A stretch of 64,000 nucleotides of DNA from Streptomyces sp. C10-9-1 (GTDB lineage Bacteria; Actinomycetota; Actinomycetes; Streptomycetales; Streptomycetaceae), in contig NZ_JANHKP010000010.1 of NCBI RefSeq assembly GCF_024497955.1, forward strand, positions 62,001 through 126,000, written 5' to 3'. Both the position numbers and the translations under genes were made by a program. A model generated the notes under the pieces. That model was given only the letters and a program-made list of their open reading frames with translations. It had not been told where the DNA came from and did not search any database. Shown here piece by piece: positions 1 to 7,950 of the stretch (position 1 is the stretch's first letter; every line of letters starts with the position of its first letter).

Positions 1-123
1 CCTGCCGTGAGCGGCACCGCCGGGCGGGCGGCGTTCCGGAGGACCGCCCCCGGCCGCCGGGGACGGCGGGGCGGGCACTGGCCTTAGGCTGGTCGACGAC
101 AGGTGAAGAGGAGTACTGCCGCC

Positions 124-150
124 ATGAGTTCGAGGACGCCCACCGGATGA
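124..150 (+). other. Eight-codon leader ORF overlapping the TetR start
   Basis: An ATG follows a purine-rich GAAGAGGAG stretch by about 11 bases and opens a frame of eight codons (MSSRTPTG). Its TGA overlaps the ATG of the TetR gene in an ATGA junction. The ribosome site fits this ATG better than the ATG at 147, so the regulator may be translated by coupling from this short frame. It could also be chance, or the trace of a one-base shift that shortened the regulator's N-terminus. Confidence 0.3.
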
Positions 151-743
151 GCCCGAAGCAGCAACGGGGCGAGGCCACGGTCGGGCAGGTGCTGGACGCG
201 GCGATGCGCCTGTACGCGGCGTCCGGGGAGGCGGGGCTCACGGTCAGCGCCCTCACCAGCGCCAGCGGCGTCAGCACCGGCAGCGTCTACCACCACTTCG
301 GCAGCCTCGACGGCGTGGTGAACGCCCTCGCGGTGCGTTCACTGGAGCGGCTGCTGACGCGCCTGGGGACCGCTCTCCTCCAGGAGACCGACGCCCGCTC
401 CGGCGTCGAGGCCGTGGTCCTGGCCTATCTGGACTTCACCCGGAGCAGTCCGGAGGAGGCCCGGCTGCTGCACTCCGTGGCGGCGGACCGCGAGGGGATG
501 GCCCGCGCGGGGCAGATCCGCGACTCCCAGGAGGCCCGGCTGGAGCCGATCGCCGCGTGGATCCACGCCCACCAGGAGGCCGGTGGGCTCGTCGCCGGCC
601 TCTCGGCCCCCCTGATCGAGTCCCTGGTCCTCGGGCCGGTCGTCGGCGTCGTCCGCCGGTGGCTCACCATGGGCGACATCGACCTGGAGGAGGCCGCCCG
701 CGTCCTGCCCGACCGGATCTGGCGCTCCGTCGGGCCCGCCTGA
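147..743 (+). CDS. TetR/AcrR family transcriptional regulator
   Basis: Predicted one-component repressor of 198 residues, a usual TetR length. The N-terminal helix-turn-helix lies at about residues 28-52 and has the family's GVSTGSVYHHFGS recognition-helix pattern. The C-terminal two thirds is an all-helical ligand and dimer domain that I cannot match to a ligand. The start used is the ATG that overlaps an upstream eight-codon frame. No adjacent target gene is obvious: the next gene downstream is metE, more than 800 bases away behind its own riboswitch. The target is therefore likely itself or a gene to the left of the window. Confidence 0.85.
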   Translation: MSPKQQRGEATVGQVLDAAMRLYAASGEAGLTVSALTSASGVSTGSVYHHFGSLDGVVNALAVRSLERLLTRLGTALLQETDARSGVEAVVLAYLDFTRSSPEEARLLHSVAADREGMARAGQIRDSQEARLEPIAAWIHAHQEAGGLVAGLSAPLIESLVLGPVVGVVRRWLTMGDIDLEEAARVLPDRIWRSVGPA

Positions 744-1177
744 GGACGCCAGGTCCACCGGGGCACACCGGTACCGGTGCGCTCCCGGGGCGCCCGGCGG
801 TCCGCACCCGGCCGGGCTCCCCTCCAGGATGGCCTCCGTCGGCTGCCGCCACCCTGGCCGCGTTCCGGCCGACCGCACGGCCGGCCCTCGTCCGCGTGCG
901 GAGTCTCCAGCAGGGACACGCCGGTGTCCCCGTGGGGGAGGGCGCGGCGGCGGCCCTCTGACAGGCGGTCGGGGCCGCGGGGCCGCCGGGGGTTCCGCAC
1001 CGGTGCCCGGGCCCGGTGCGGGCGCGGGCCGAGGGCCCCGCGCCCGGCGGGGTGGCTCGCGGAAGGCACCGGCGCCGCGCCCCCGTCCGGTTCGTTCCCG
1101 GCGCACGCCCGCCGGCGGTGCCCGGGCGGCGGCCGCGTGAGACGGGTTCCATCCGGATGACGGACACCCGCGTACGC
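744..1177. other. Non-coding stretch between TetR gene and riboswitch
   Basis: About 430 bases of very GC-rich DNA with no convincing gene; open frames here are arginine/proline/glycine-rich noise. The promoter of the metE leader transcript should lie near the right end, but no clear -35/-10 pair stands out. Confidence 0.5.
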
Positions 1178-1402
1178 TCCGGTGCGACTCCCCTAGGCTT
1201 CTCCGTGCAGCTGGTTCGCCCCGTCCGCCAGGCGGGAGGCGTCGTAAGAGGGAACCCGGTGGGAATCCGGGACTGCCCCGCAGCGGTGAGCGGGAACGAC
1301 CGCCGTCATACGCACTGGGCCCGAAGGGCCTGGGAAGCGACGGCCAGTAGGTGTCCTCCCCCGGGAGGGCGAGCCCGCGAGTCCGAAGACCTGCCGACTG
1401 CC
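1178..1402 (+). ncRNA. Cobalamin (B12) riboswitch of metE
   Basis: The leader carries the conserved cobalamin-riboswitch pieces in order: a GGTGCGACTCCCC 5' strand, an AAGAGGGAACCCGGTGGGAAT segment with the GGTGNGAATC-type core (about 1245-1266), the GACTGCCCCGCAGCGGTGA B12-box-like segment (about 1270-1288), and the closing AGTCCGAAGACCTGCC strand (about 1379-1395). It lies about 180 bases upstream of the metE start. When adenosylcobalamin is present this RNA class represses the B12-independent methionine synthase, because the B12-dependent enzyme can replace it. The 3' part up to the ribosome site would be the expression platform. Whether it acts on transcription or translation is not clear from the sequence. 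Confidence 0.93.
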
Positions 1403-1577
1403 CGCGTGCGACCCGTTCGCGCGCGGAATCCCGGTGACCTCGAGGGCGGGTCGGCGTTCACACCGGGCGGTCGACCGCGCCGTGCCGCGCGGGGTCGTTC
1501 CCGTCCGGTCCGCCGTTCCTTCGCGCTCTCGTCCCGTCTCCGGGATCTCAGGGATCCATCTCGCGAAGGAGATCTCC

Positions 1578-3896
1578 GTGACAGCGAAGTCCGCGCCCGC
1601 GACAGCACGGCCCACCGTGTACGGCTACCCCCGCCAGGGGCCCAACCGGGAGCTGAAGAAGGCGATCGAGGGCTACTGGAAGGGCCGCGTCACCGCCGGG
1701 GCCCTCCGTGGCACGGCCGCCGACCTGCGCCGGGAGAACTGGCGGCAGCTCGCCGACGCCGGCATCCACGAGGTGCCGACCGGCGACTTCTCGTACTACG
1801 ACCACGTCCTGGACACCACGGTGATGGTCGGCGCGATCCCCGGGCGCCACCGCAGCGCCGTCGCGGCCGGCGCCCTGGACGGCTACTTCGCCATGGCCCG
1901 TGGCACGCAGGATGCGGCGCCGCTGGAGATGACCAAGTGGTTCGACACCAACTACCACTACCTGGTGCCCGAGCTGGGACCGGACACGGTGTTCGCGGCG
2001 GACCCGGCCAAGCAGGCCGGTGAGGTGAAGGAGGCACTGGCGCTCGGCCTCGCGGCCCGCCCGGTCCTCGTCGGACCCGTGACCTACCTCCTGCTGTCCA
2101 AGGCCGCCCCCGGCGCCCCCGCCGGCTTCGACCCGCTGACCCTGCTGGACCGGCTGCTGCCCGTCTACGCCGAGGTGCTGGCCGACCTGCGCGCGGCCGG
2201 CGCGGAGTGGGTGCAGCTCGACGAGCCCGCGCTCGTGCAGGACCGCACCCCGGCCGAGCTGAACGCGGCCGAACGCGCCTACCGCGAACTCGGTTCCGCC
2301 ACCGACCGGCCCAAGCTGCTGGTCGCCTCGTACTTCGACCGGCTCGGCGAGGCGCTGCCACTGCTCGCCAAGGCCCCGGTCGAGGGTCTCGCCCTGGACT
2401 TCACCGGGGCCGCCGCCGCCAACCTGGACGCGCTCGCCGCCGTCGGCGGGCTGCCGGGCAAGCGGCTGGTCGCCGGTGTCGTCGACGGCCGGAACATCTG
2501 GGTCAACGACCTCGCCGCGTCCCTGTCCACGCTCGGCACCCTGCTGGGTCTGGCCGACCGGGTCGACGTGGCCGCCTCCTGCTCGCTGCTCCACGTTCCC
2601 CTGGACGCCGCGGCCGAGCGGGACATCGACCCGCAGCTCCTGCGCTGGCTGGCCTTCGCCCGGCAGAAGACCGCCGAGATCGCCACCCTCGCCAAGGGCC
2701 TGTCCCACGGGACCGGAGCCGTCGCCGCCGAGCTGGCCGCCAACCGCGCCGACCTCGCCGCCCGCGCCGACTCCCCCGTCACCCGCGACCCGGCCGTCCG
2801 GGCCCGTGCCGCCGCGGTGACCGAGGCCGACGCGCGCCGCTCCCGGCCGTACGCCGAGCGCACCGCCGCCCAGCGTGCCCGCCTCGGCCTGCCGCTGCTG
2901 CCGACCACCACCGTCGGCTCCTTCCCGCAGACCGGGGAACTGCGCACCGCCCGCGCCGGACTGCGCGCGGGCCGCATCGGCCCGGCCGGGTACGAGGAGC
3001 GCATCAGGGCCGAGATCCGGCAGGTGATCGCGTTTCAGGAGACGATCGGCCTGGACGTCCTGGTGCACGGCGAGCCCGAGCGCAACGACATGGTCCAGTA
3101 CTTCGCCGAGCAGCTCACGGGCTACCTCGCCACGCAGCACGGCTGGGTCCAGTCCTACGGCACCCGCTACGTCCGCCCGCCGATCCTCGCGGGCGACATC
3201 TCCCGGCCCGAGGCGATGACGGTCCGCTGGACGACGTATGCCCAGTCCCTCACGGACCGGCCCGTGAAGGGCATGCTCACCGGTCCGGTCACCATGCTGG
3301 CCTGGTCCTTCGTCCGTGACGACCAGCCGCTCGGCGACACCGCGCGCCAGGTCGCGCTCGCCCTGCGCGACGAGGTGGACGACCTGGAGGCGGCGGGGAG
3401 CCCGGTGATCCAGGTCGACGAGCCGGCGCTGCGCGAGACCCTCCCGCTGCGGGCCGCCGACCGGTCCGCCTACCTGGCGTGGGCGACCGAGGCGTTCCGG
3501 CTCAGCACGAGCGGGGTCCGCCCGGACACGCAGATCCACACCCACATGTGCTACGCCGAGTTCGGGGACGTCGTCCGGGCCATCGACGACCTCGACGCGG
3601 ACGTCATCAGCCTGGAGGCCGCCCGCTCCCGCATGCAGGTGGCCCGCGAGCTGGCCTCGCACGGCTACCCGCGCGAGGCCGGCCCCGGCGTGTACGACAT
3701 CCACTCCCCGCGCGTCCCGAGCGCCGAGGAGGCCGCCCGGCTGCTGCGCGCGGGGCTGGAGGCCATCCCCGCCGAGCGGCTGTGGGTCAACCCGGACTGC
3801 GGCCTGAAGACCCGCGGATGGCCCGAGACGCGGGCCTCGCTGGAGAACCTGGTCGCCGCCGCCCGCACCGTCCGCGGTGAGCTCGCGGGGTCCTGA
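1578..3896 (+). CDS. metE: Cobalamin-independent methionine synthase MetE
   Basis: Transfers the methyl group of 5-methyltetrahydropteroyl-triglutamate to homocysteine to form methionine; cytosolic. The GTG at 1578 is preceded by AAGGAG at a spacing of six and gives 772 residues, close to the family's usual 750-790; an ATG/GTG further upstream in frame would run into the riboswitch. The N-terminal half carries the YPRQGPNRELKKA start typical of MetE. The C-terminal catalytic half begins near TTTVGSFPQT and holds the zinc and homocysteine ligands: His656 and Cys658 (IHTHMCYAEFGD), Glu680 and Cys741 (VNPDCGLKTRGW). All expected ligands are present. Regulation by the upstream cobalamin riboswitch is strongly indicated, and a strong hairpin follows the stop codon. 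Confidence 0.97.
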   Translation: MTAKSAPATARPTVYGYPRQGPNRELKKAIEGYWKGRVTAGALRGTAADLRRENWRQLADAGIHEVPTGDFSYYDHVLDTTVMVGAIPGRHRSAVAAGALDGYFAMARGTQDAAPLEMTKWFDTNYHYLVPELGPDTVFAADPAKQAGEVKEALALGLAARPVLVGPVTYLLLSKAAPGAPAGFDPLTLLDRLLPVYAEVLADLRAAGAEWVQLDEPALVQDRTPAELNAAERAYRELGSATDRPKLLVASYFDRLGEALPLLAKAPVEGLALDFTGAAAANLDALAAVGGLPGKRLVAGVVDGRNIWVNDLAASLSTLGTLLGLADRVDVAASCSLLHVPLDAAAERDIDPQLLRWLAFARQKTAEIATLAKGLSHGTGAVAAELAANRADLAARADSPVTRDPAVRARAAAVTEADARRSRPYAERTAAQRARLGLPLLPTTTVGSFPQTGELRTARAGLRAGRIGPAGYEERIRAEIRQVIAFQETIGLDVLVHGEPERNDMVQYFAEQLTGYLATQHGWVQSYGTRYVRPPILAGDISRPEAMTVRWTTYAQSLTDRPVKGMLTGPVTMLAWSFVRDDQPLGDTARQVALALRDEVDDLEAAGSPVIQVDEPALRETLPLRAADRSAYLAWATEAFRLSTSGVRPDTQIHTHMCYAEFGDVVRAIDDLDADVISLEAARSRMQVARELASHGYPREAGPGVYDIHSPRVPSAEEAARLLRAGLEAIPAERLWVNPDCGLKTRGWPETRASLENLVAAARTVRGELAGS

Positions 3897-3902
3897 CCCC
3901 GC

Positions 3903-3935
3903 GCGGGGCCGGGGCGCGGCGCGCCCCGGCCCCGC
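3903..3935 (+). terminator. Intrinsic terminator-like hairpin after metE
   Basis: A perfect 33-base inverted repeat with a 15-bp stem and a three-base loop begins six bases after the metE stop. It has no T-run, as is usual for Streptomyces hairpin terminators. Confidence 0.75.
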
Positions 3936-3974
3936 TGTCCCCGGCGGTCCCGGTGGGCGCGTCCGCACCTCGGA

Positions 3975-4004
3975 TTTACCATACGGGTCGACCCGTATGG
4001 TAAA
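3975..4004. promoter_or_regulatory. Perfect 30-bp palindromic operator of the adjacent TetR gene
   Basis: The half-site TTTACCATACGGGTC is repeated as an exact inverted copy with no spacer, centred at 3989/3990. It is AT-richer than its surroundings and ends eight bases before the start codon of the TetR gene, so binding there would cover the promoter or transcription start. Autoregulation by the protein encoded at 4013-4600 is the simplest reading. Confidence 0.85.
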
Positions 4005-4012
4005 AGAGAGGC

Positions 4013-4600
4013 ATGCCTTCCGAAACGACTCCACGCGGACGCCCGCGAGACGCGCGCTCACACGCGGCGATCCTCGCCGCCACCGCCGACCTGCTCGCCG
4101 AGACCGGCTACGCCGCCATGTCCCTCGGGGCCGTGGCCACCCGGGCCGGGGTGGGGAAGGACACCATCTACCGCCGGTGGTCCGGCAAGGCCGAACTGGT
4201 CTACGAGGCGGTGTTCACCACCACCGACACGGCCCCGGTGCCCGACACCGGCACCCTCGAAGGCGACCTGACCGCGCTGGTCCAGCAGCTGATCGACGAG
4301 TTCGGCGCACCGGCGGCCGCTCCGGCTCTGCCCGGACTGCTGGCGGACCTCGCCGCCTCCCCGGCGCTGCTGGCCCGGATCCGCTCCGGCTTCCTCGGCC
4401 CCGCCAAGAGGCGCCTGGCCGTGGTCTTCGACCGGGCGCGGGCCCGCGGGGAGACCGGCCCGGAGGTGGACGGCGACCTGGTGCTCGACTTGCTGCTCGG
4501 CACCGTCGTGTTCCGGCTGGGCGTCCTCGGCGCGCCTGCCGACTCCCGGCTGGCCCGCAGCATGGCCGGGATCACCGCGAAGGGAATCGAGGTCCGGTGA
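4013..4600 (+). CDS. TetR/AcrR family regulator, autoregulatory
   Basis: Predicted repressor of 195 residues. The N-terminal domain has the TetR helix-turn-helix (GAVATRAGVGKDTIYRRWSG at about 43-62). The C-terminal part resembles the TetR_C domains of AcrR-like regulators (LVLDLLLGTVVFRLGVLG near the end). The ATG at 4013 follows AGAGAGG. It overlaps the next gene by a GTGA junction, so the two are translationally coupled and the membrane protein is probably its regulated partner. The 30-bp palindrome immediately upstream is the likely operator. Confidence 0.88.
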   Translation: MPSETTPRGRPRDARSHAAILAATADLLAETGYAAMSLGAVATRAGVGKDTIYRRWSGKAELVYEAVFTTTDTAPVPDTGTLEGDLTALVQQLIDEFGAPAAAPALPGLLADLAASPALLARIRSGFLGPAKRRLAVVFDRARARGETGPEVDGDLVLDLLLGTVVFRLGVLGAPADSRLARSMAGITAKGIEVR

Positions 4601-4971
4601 ACGGATGGCTGCTGGCCGCCGGCGTTTCGGCCACGGTGACGGCCCTGATCCACCTCATCGCCGGGGGGCGCGACGTGGTCCGCCCTCTGCTGGGCAGCTC
4701 CCTGGAGGCCGAGGCCCGGCACACCCTGCACGCGGTGTGGCACTTCGCCACGGCGGACCTCCTGTTCAGCGGTATCGCCCTGATCGCCCTCGCGCCCCGG
4801 CCCGCGCCGAACGCACCGCTCGTGCTGTTCATCGCGGCCCACTTCCTCGCCTACGCTGCGGTGTTCCTGGTGATCGCGCTCCGCACCGGCTGGCCCCGCC
4901 CGCTGCTGCGGCTTCCGCAGTGGATGCTGCTGCTCCCGGTGGCGGCACTGGCCGGAGCCGGGGTGCTCTGA
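4597..4971 (+). CDS. Small integral membrane protein, unknown function
   Basis: A 124-residue hydrophobic protein starting at the GTG that overlaps the TetR stop codon. Four hydrophobic segments are visible: about 3-22, 48-66, 72-95 and 104-123, joined by a short soluble part with GRDVVRPLL and HTLHAVWHFATADLL. The histidine-rich second helix is conserved in small four-helix membrane proteins of actinobacteria, but I cannot assign a function. Coupling to the TetR gene suggests that its amount is ligand-controlled, for instance as a stress or efflux accessory protein; this is inference only. Confidence 0.75.
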   Translation: MNGWLLAAGVSATVTALIHLIAGGRDVVRPLLGSSLEAEARHTLHAVWHFATADLLFSGIALIALAPRPAPNAPLVLFIAAHFLAYAAVFLVIALRTGWPRPLLRLPQWMLLLPVAALAGAGVL

Positions 4972-5084
4972 GTCCGGCACCGCCGCCACCTCGCTCCGGC
5001 AAGAGGAGCGCCCGGTCCCGCCCCTCCCCCGGCCCGGGCGCACCACTCCGCCGCGCAGGCGGACCGGCGCCCTTACGGCTCCCG

Positions 5085-5110
5085 CGGCCGCGCCCGGACG
5101 GGCGCGGCCG
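5085..5110. terminator. Bidirectional hairpin between convergent genes
   Basis: An 11-bp perfect stem (CGGCCGCGCCC and its complement) with a four-base loop GGAC lies between the convergent ends of the membrane protein gene (4971) and the flavoprotein gene (5119). Confidence 0.7.
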
Positions 5111-5118
5111 TTCCGCCG

Positions 5119-6489
5119 TCAGCCGCAGGAGGGGGCGGCTCCCGTGGCGCCGGGTGCGGTCGCCTGCGGGGCGGGCGCGCAGCAGCCGCCGTCGGCGGCC
5201 GCCTCGCCGGACCCGGGCTCGTCGAAGAGACCGGAGCCGCCGCAGACACCGGTCTCCGGGAGGACGAGTTCGACGCGCCTTGCGGCCTCGTGGTCGCCGG
5301 CGACGGCGGCGACCACGGAGCGGACCTGCTCGTAGCCGGTGAGGGCGAGGAAGGTCGGAGCGCGCCCGTAGGACTTCATGCCGACCAGGTAGACACCGGA
5401 CTCGGCGTGCGAGAGCTCCTTCACCCCGTGCGGGTAGACGGTGCCGCAGGAATGCTGGTTGGGGTCGATCAGCGGGGCGAGCCGGACCGGCGCCTGAAGG
5501 CGCTCGTCGAGATCCAGCCGGAGTTCGCCGAGGAAGGACAGGTCGGGACGGAAGCCGGTGAGGACGACGAGTTCGTCGACCGGGTCGAGCCGCCGGCCGT
5601 CCTCGGCGACCAGGACGAGGCGGTCGCCGTCGCGTTCGATCGCCTCGGTGCGGAAACCGGTGACCGCGTCGGCGTGGCCCTCGTCCACGGCGGCCTTGGC
5701 GGCGAGGCCGAGGGCGCCGCGGGCGGGGAGCTGGTCGGCGGCGCCGCCGCCGAAGGTGGAGCCGGAGATCCCCCGGCGCAGGATCCACAGTGCCTTCGTC
5801 CCCTCGCCGCCCTCCGACGCGGCCAGGTCGGCCAGCGCGGCGAGCGCGGTGAACGCGGAGGCGCCGGAGCCGATGACGGCGGTGCGCCTGCCCGCGTAGC
5901 GGGCGCGGACGGCCGGATCCTTCAGGTCCGGGACGCGGTAGGCGATCCGCGCGGCGGCGGCCTTCTCGCCCAGGGCCGGGAGGCCGGAGGCGCCGGCCGG
6001 TCCCGGCGTGGACCAGGTTCCGGAGGCGTCGATCACCGCACGGGCGAGGATGCGCTCCTCCCGGCCGTCGGCGTACGCGACGTGGACGGCGAAGGGCCGG
6101 GCCTCGCGGTCCGCGTCCACGATCCGGTCGCGCCCGGCGCGGGAGACGCCGGTGACGGTGGCGCCGCAGCGGACCCGGCCGCCGAGGGCGTCGGCCAGTG
6201 GGCTGAGATACCGCTCCACCCAGTCACCGCCGGTCGGGTACGTGCTCGCGTCGGGCGCCACCCAGCCGGTGGAGGCCAGCAGCTTCTCGGCCGCCGGGTC
6301 GGTGACCTCGCCCCAGGTGGAGAACAGCCGCAGGTGTGCCCACTCGCGGACCGCCGCACCGGCACCCGGGCCGGCCTCCAGGACCAGGGGCTCGATGCCC
6401 CGTTCGAGGAGATGGGCCGCGGCCGCCAGGCCGGCGGGCCCGGCGCCGATCACGAGGACGGGCAGGTGGTCGGTGGCTGTGGCGCTCAC
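5119..6489 (-). CDS. FAD-dependent monooxygenase, ArsO-like
   Basis: A 456-residue flavoprotein with an N-terminal FAD Rossmann motif (VIGAGPAG at 13-20) and a second dinucleotide site (VIGSGASAFTALAAL, about 200-220), the layout of flavin-containing monooxygenase-like enzymes. The C-terminus is unusual: a cysteine-rich tail (GVCGGSG, GGCCAP, PSCG). It is divergent from an ArsR gene with an arsenite-type CVC site and shares operators with it. In the Streptomyces ars cluster of plasmid pHZ227 a flavin-binding monooxygenase named ArsO is found with ArsR, which guides the name; the reaction is unproven. I chose the GTG at 6489 because AGGAG lies four bases before it; an ATG at 6501 is the alternative. 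No arsB, acr3 or arsC gene is present nearby. Confidence 0.72.
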   Translation of the reverse strand: MSATATDHLPVLVIGAGPAGLAAAAHLLERGIEPLVLEAGPGAGAAVREWAHLRLFSTWGEVTDPAAEKLLASTGWVAPDASTYPTGGDWVERYLSPLADALGGRVRCGATVTGVSRAGRDRIVDADREARPFAVHVAYADGREERILARAVIDASGTWSTPGPAGASGLPALGEKAAAARIAYRVPDLKDPAVRARYAGRRTAVIGSGASAFTALAALADLAASEGGEGTKALWILRRGISGSTFGGGAADQLPARGALGLAAKAAVDEGHADAVTGFRTEAIERDGDRLVLVAEDGRRLDPVDELVVLTGFRPDLSFLGELRLDLDERLQAPVRLAPLIDPNQHSCGTVYPHGVKELSHAESGVYLVGMKSYGRAPTFLALTGYEQVRSVVAAVAGDHEAARRVELVLPETGVCGGSGLFDEPGSGEAAADGGCCAPAPQATAPGATGAAPSCG

Positions 6490-6500
6490 GACACTCCTCA

Positions 6501-6580
6501 TTGATTCGATATTCGTCGATGTCCTGCGCCGCCAGGATGGCACTTGATTCGACGTACGTCAACATAGACATTCATCGAAC
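6501..6580. promoter_or_regulatory. Repeated ArsR operators before the flavoprotein gene
   Basis: Two related sites share TTGATTCGA followed by a GTC-containing arm: 6501-6520 and 6544-6563. The second has a perfect ten-base core GACGTACGTC. An inverted partial copy (complement of TTCGATGAATGTCTA) follows at about 6564-6579. Their AT-richness and placement in the divergent spacer mark them as ArsR-binding sites controlling both genes. Confidence 0.7.
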
Positions 6581-6677
6581 CATGCCGGGCACGCGACGGC
6601 GGACTCCGCGCGCACCCCCGCACCTCCCCCGCCGGGCGGCCGTGCACCTCCCCGGCCGCACGCCCGGGGCCCGCTGC

Positions 6678-6697
6678 TTCGACATGTGTCAACATAG
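6678..6697. promoter_or_regulatory. ArsR operator overlapping the arsR start region
   Basis: TTCGACATGTGTCAACATAG matches the element at 6548-6567 at 17 of 20 positions, with differences only in the centre. It ends four bases before the chosen arsR start codon, so binding would block expression of arsR itself. Confidence 0.7.
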
Positions 6698-6701
6698 GAG
6701 C

Positions 6702-7064
6702 ATGCCGAGGACCAGGGACCTGCCGCTGCTCAAGCCCGAGGGCGACTGGTGCTGCCCGCCGCTCACCGAGCGGCGGCTGACCGCCGAGGAGGCCGAGCGG
6801 ACCGCCGTCATGTTCAAGGCGCTGGGCGACCCGGTCCGCCTGCGGCTCTTCTCGGCCGTCGCCTCCCACCAGGGCGGCGAGGCGTGCGTGTGCGACATCT
6901 CGGACGTGGGCGTCTCCCAGCCGACCGTCTCCCACCACCTGAAGAAGCTCAGGGAGGCCGGACTGCTCTCCTCCGAGCGGCGGGGCACCTGGGTCTACTA
7001 CCGCGTCGAGCCGGCCGCCCTGGCGGCGATGGGCGCACTGCTCACCCAGGCCGCCGCGACCTGA
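6702..7064 (+). CDS. arsR: ArsR-family metalloregulator with CVC arsenite site
   Basis: A 120-residue winged-helix repressor. The ACVCDIS segment supplies the cysteine pair of the alpha-3 As(III)/Sb(III) site known in ArsR, and the recognition helix follows as VGVSQPTVSHHLKKLREAG. A second cysteine pair (GDWCCPP) near the N-terminus might provide an additional thiol ligand. The ATG at 6702 has GGAG only one base upstream, too close for a normal ribosome site; an in-frame ATG at 6684 lies inside the operator. The start is therefore uncertain, and the gene may be leaderless. It is divergent from the ArsO-like gene, and both are probably released by arsenite. Confidence 0.88.
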   Translation: MPRTRDLPLLKPEGDWCCPPLTERRLTAEEAERTAVMFKALGDPVRLRLFSAVASHQGGEACVCDISDVGVSQPTVSHHLKKLREAGLLSSERRGTWVYYRVEPAALAAMGALLTQAAAT

Positions 7065-7326
7065 CGGCCCGGAACCGGCTCGGCCTCGGGGAACACCGGG
7101 ACAGCGGTTGCCGGTGAGAGCGATCCTGGTCAGGGCGTGAGTGCGCCGACCCGGTTCCCGGGCTCGCCCTGCCGGCGACCATCGTCGGACCCGACGGGAT
7201 CCGGACCGCCGCGAACCCCCGGACCCGGTTCATCGGACGCGCCGCCCACCCGCCGGTGGACGATCGTCTGCCGGACAGGTGCAGCTGCTCCCCCTGACGG
7301 TTCACCATCGATCTCGTCCACGGACC

Positions 7327-7950
7327 TCAGACACGGAGCTCCGGCGGGAAGCCGGTCCAGCGGAGCCCGGCGGGGAGGTGGCCGGTGTCGTTGAAGAGGA
7401 GGACCGCCGGAGGGCGGTCGGGCGTGTAGCGGATGACGGTCAGGGCCGCGTGGGCATGGTTGATGCCCAGCCATCGCCACTTGGGCGCGTCAAGGGCGGC
7501 CCGGACGAGCCAGCCGACCAGGAAGTTGTGGGTGACGACGAGCTCATGCCGCGGTTCGTCTCCGGCGACAGTCCCGGTGAACTCCGCACGTGCCGCCGCG
7601 GCGAGCCCGGGGCCCTGCTCGCGCTCCTCGACGGTGAACTGGCGCAGGAACCCGATCCAGGCGTCCGCCGCCTCCGATGGCAGCTCCTCGTGTGTCGGCA
7701 GGTAGGGGAGGTAGTCGCCGGCCGCTTCGGAACGACGGCAGGGAACTCCGTCGAGCCGCTCACCGACCAGCCGGGCGGTCTGTTCGGCACGGGCGAGAGG
7801 GCCGTGGTGGATCGCCGCCAGCGGAACCCCACGGAGCCGCTCCCCCAGCAGGGCGGCCTGGCGGCGGCCCGCATCCGTCAACGCACTCTCATCCGGCGAC
7901 GCCTCGCCGTGACGGGCGAGATAGAGGTAGCGGGCGGCCGTACCGGTCAT
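7327..7950 (-). CDS. Histidine phosphatase superfamily protein
   Basis: A 207-residue phosphoglycerate-mutase-like protein. The catalytic histidine lies in LARHGEASPDE near residues 12-15, and a second conserved histidine in VVTHNFLVGWL. GAAGGA lies eight bases before the ATG at 7950; the longer open frame upstream lacks a ribosome site. Substrates in this superfamily range from sugar phosphates to nucleotides, and this one cannot be assigned. It stands alone. Confidence 0.85.
   Translation of the reverse strand: MTGTAARYLYLARHGEASPDESALTDAGRRQAALLGERLRGVPLAAIHHGPLARAEQTARLVGERLDGVPCRRSEAAGDYLPYLPTHEELPSEAADAWIGFLRQFTVEEREQGPGLAAAARAEFTGTVAGDEPRHELVVTHNFLVGWLVRAALDAPKWRWLGINHAHAALTVIRYTPDRPPAVLLFNDTGHLPAGLRWTGFPPELRV

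Noticed and set aside
1548..4061. 837-codon open frame antisense to metE
   Set aside because: It is a shadow of metE with glycine/arginine-rich residues and no domains, and it also runs across the terminator and the TetR operator.
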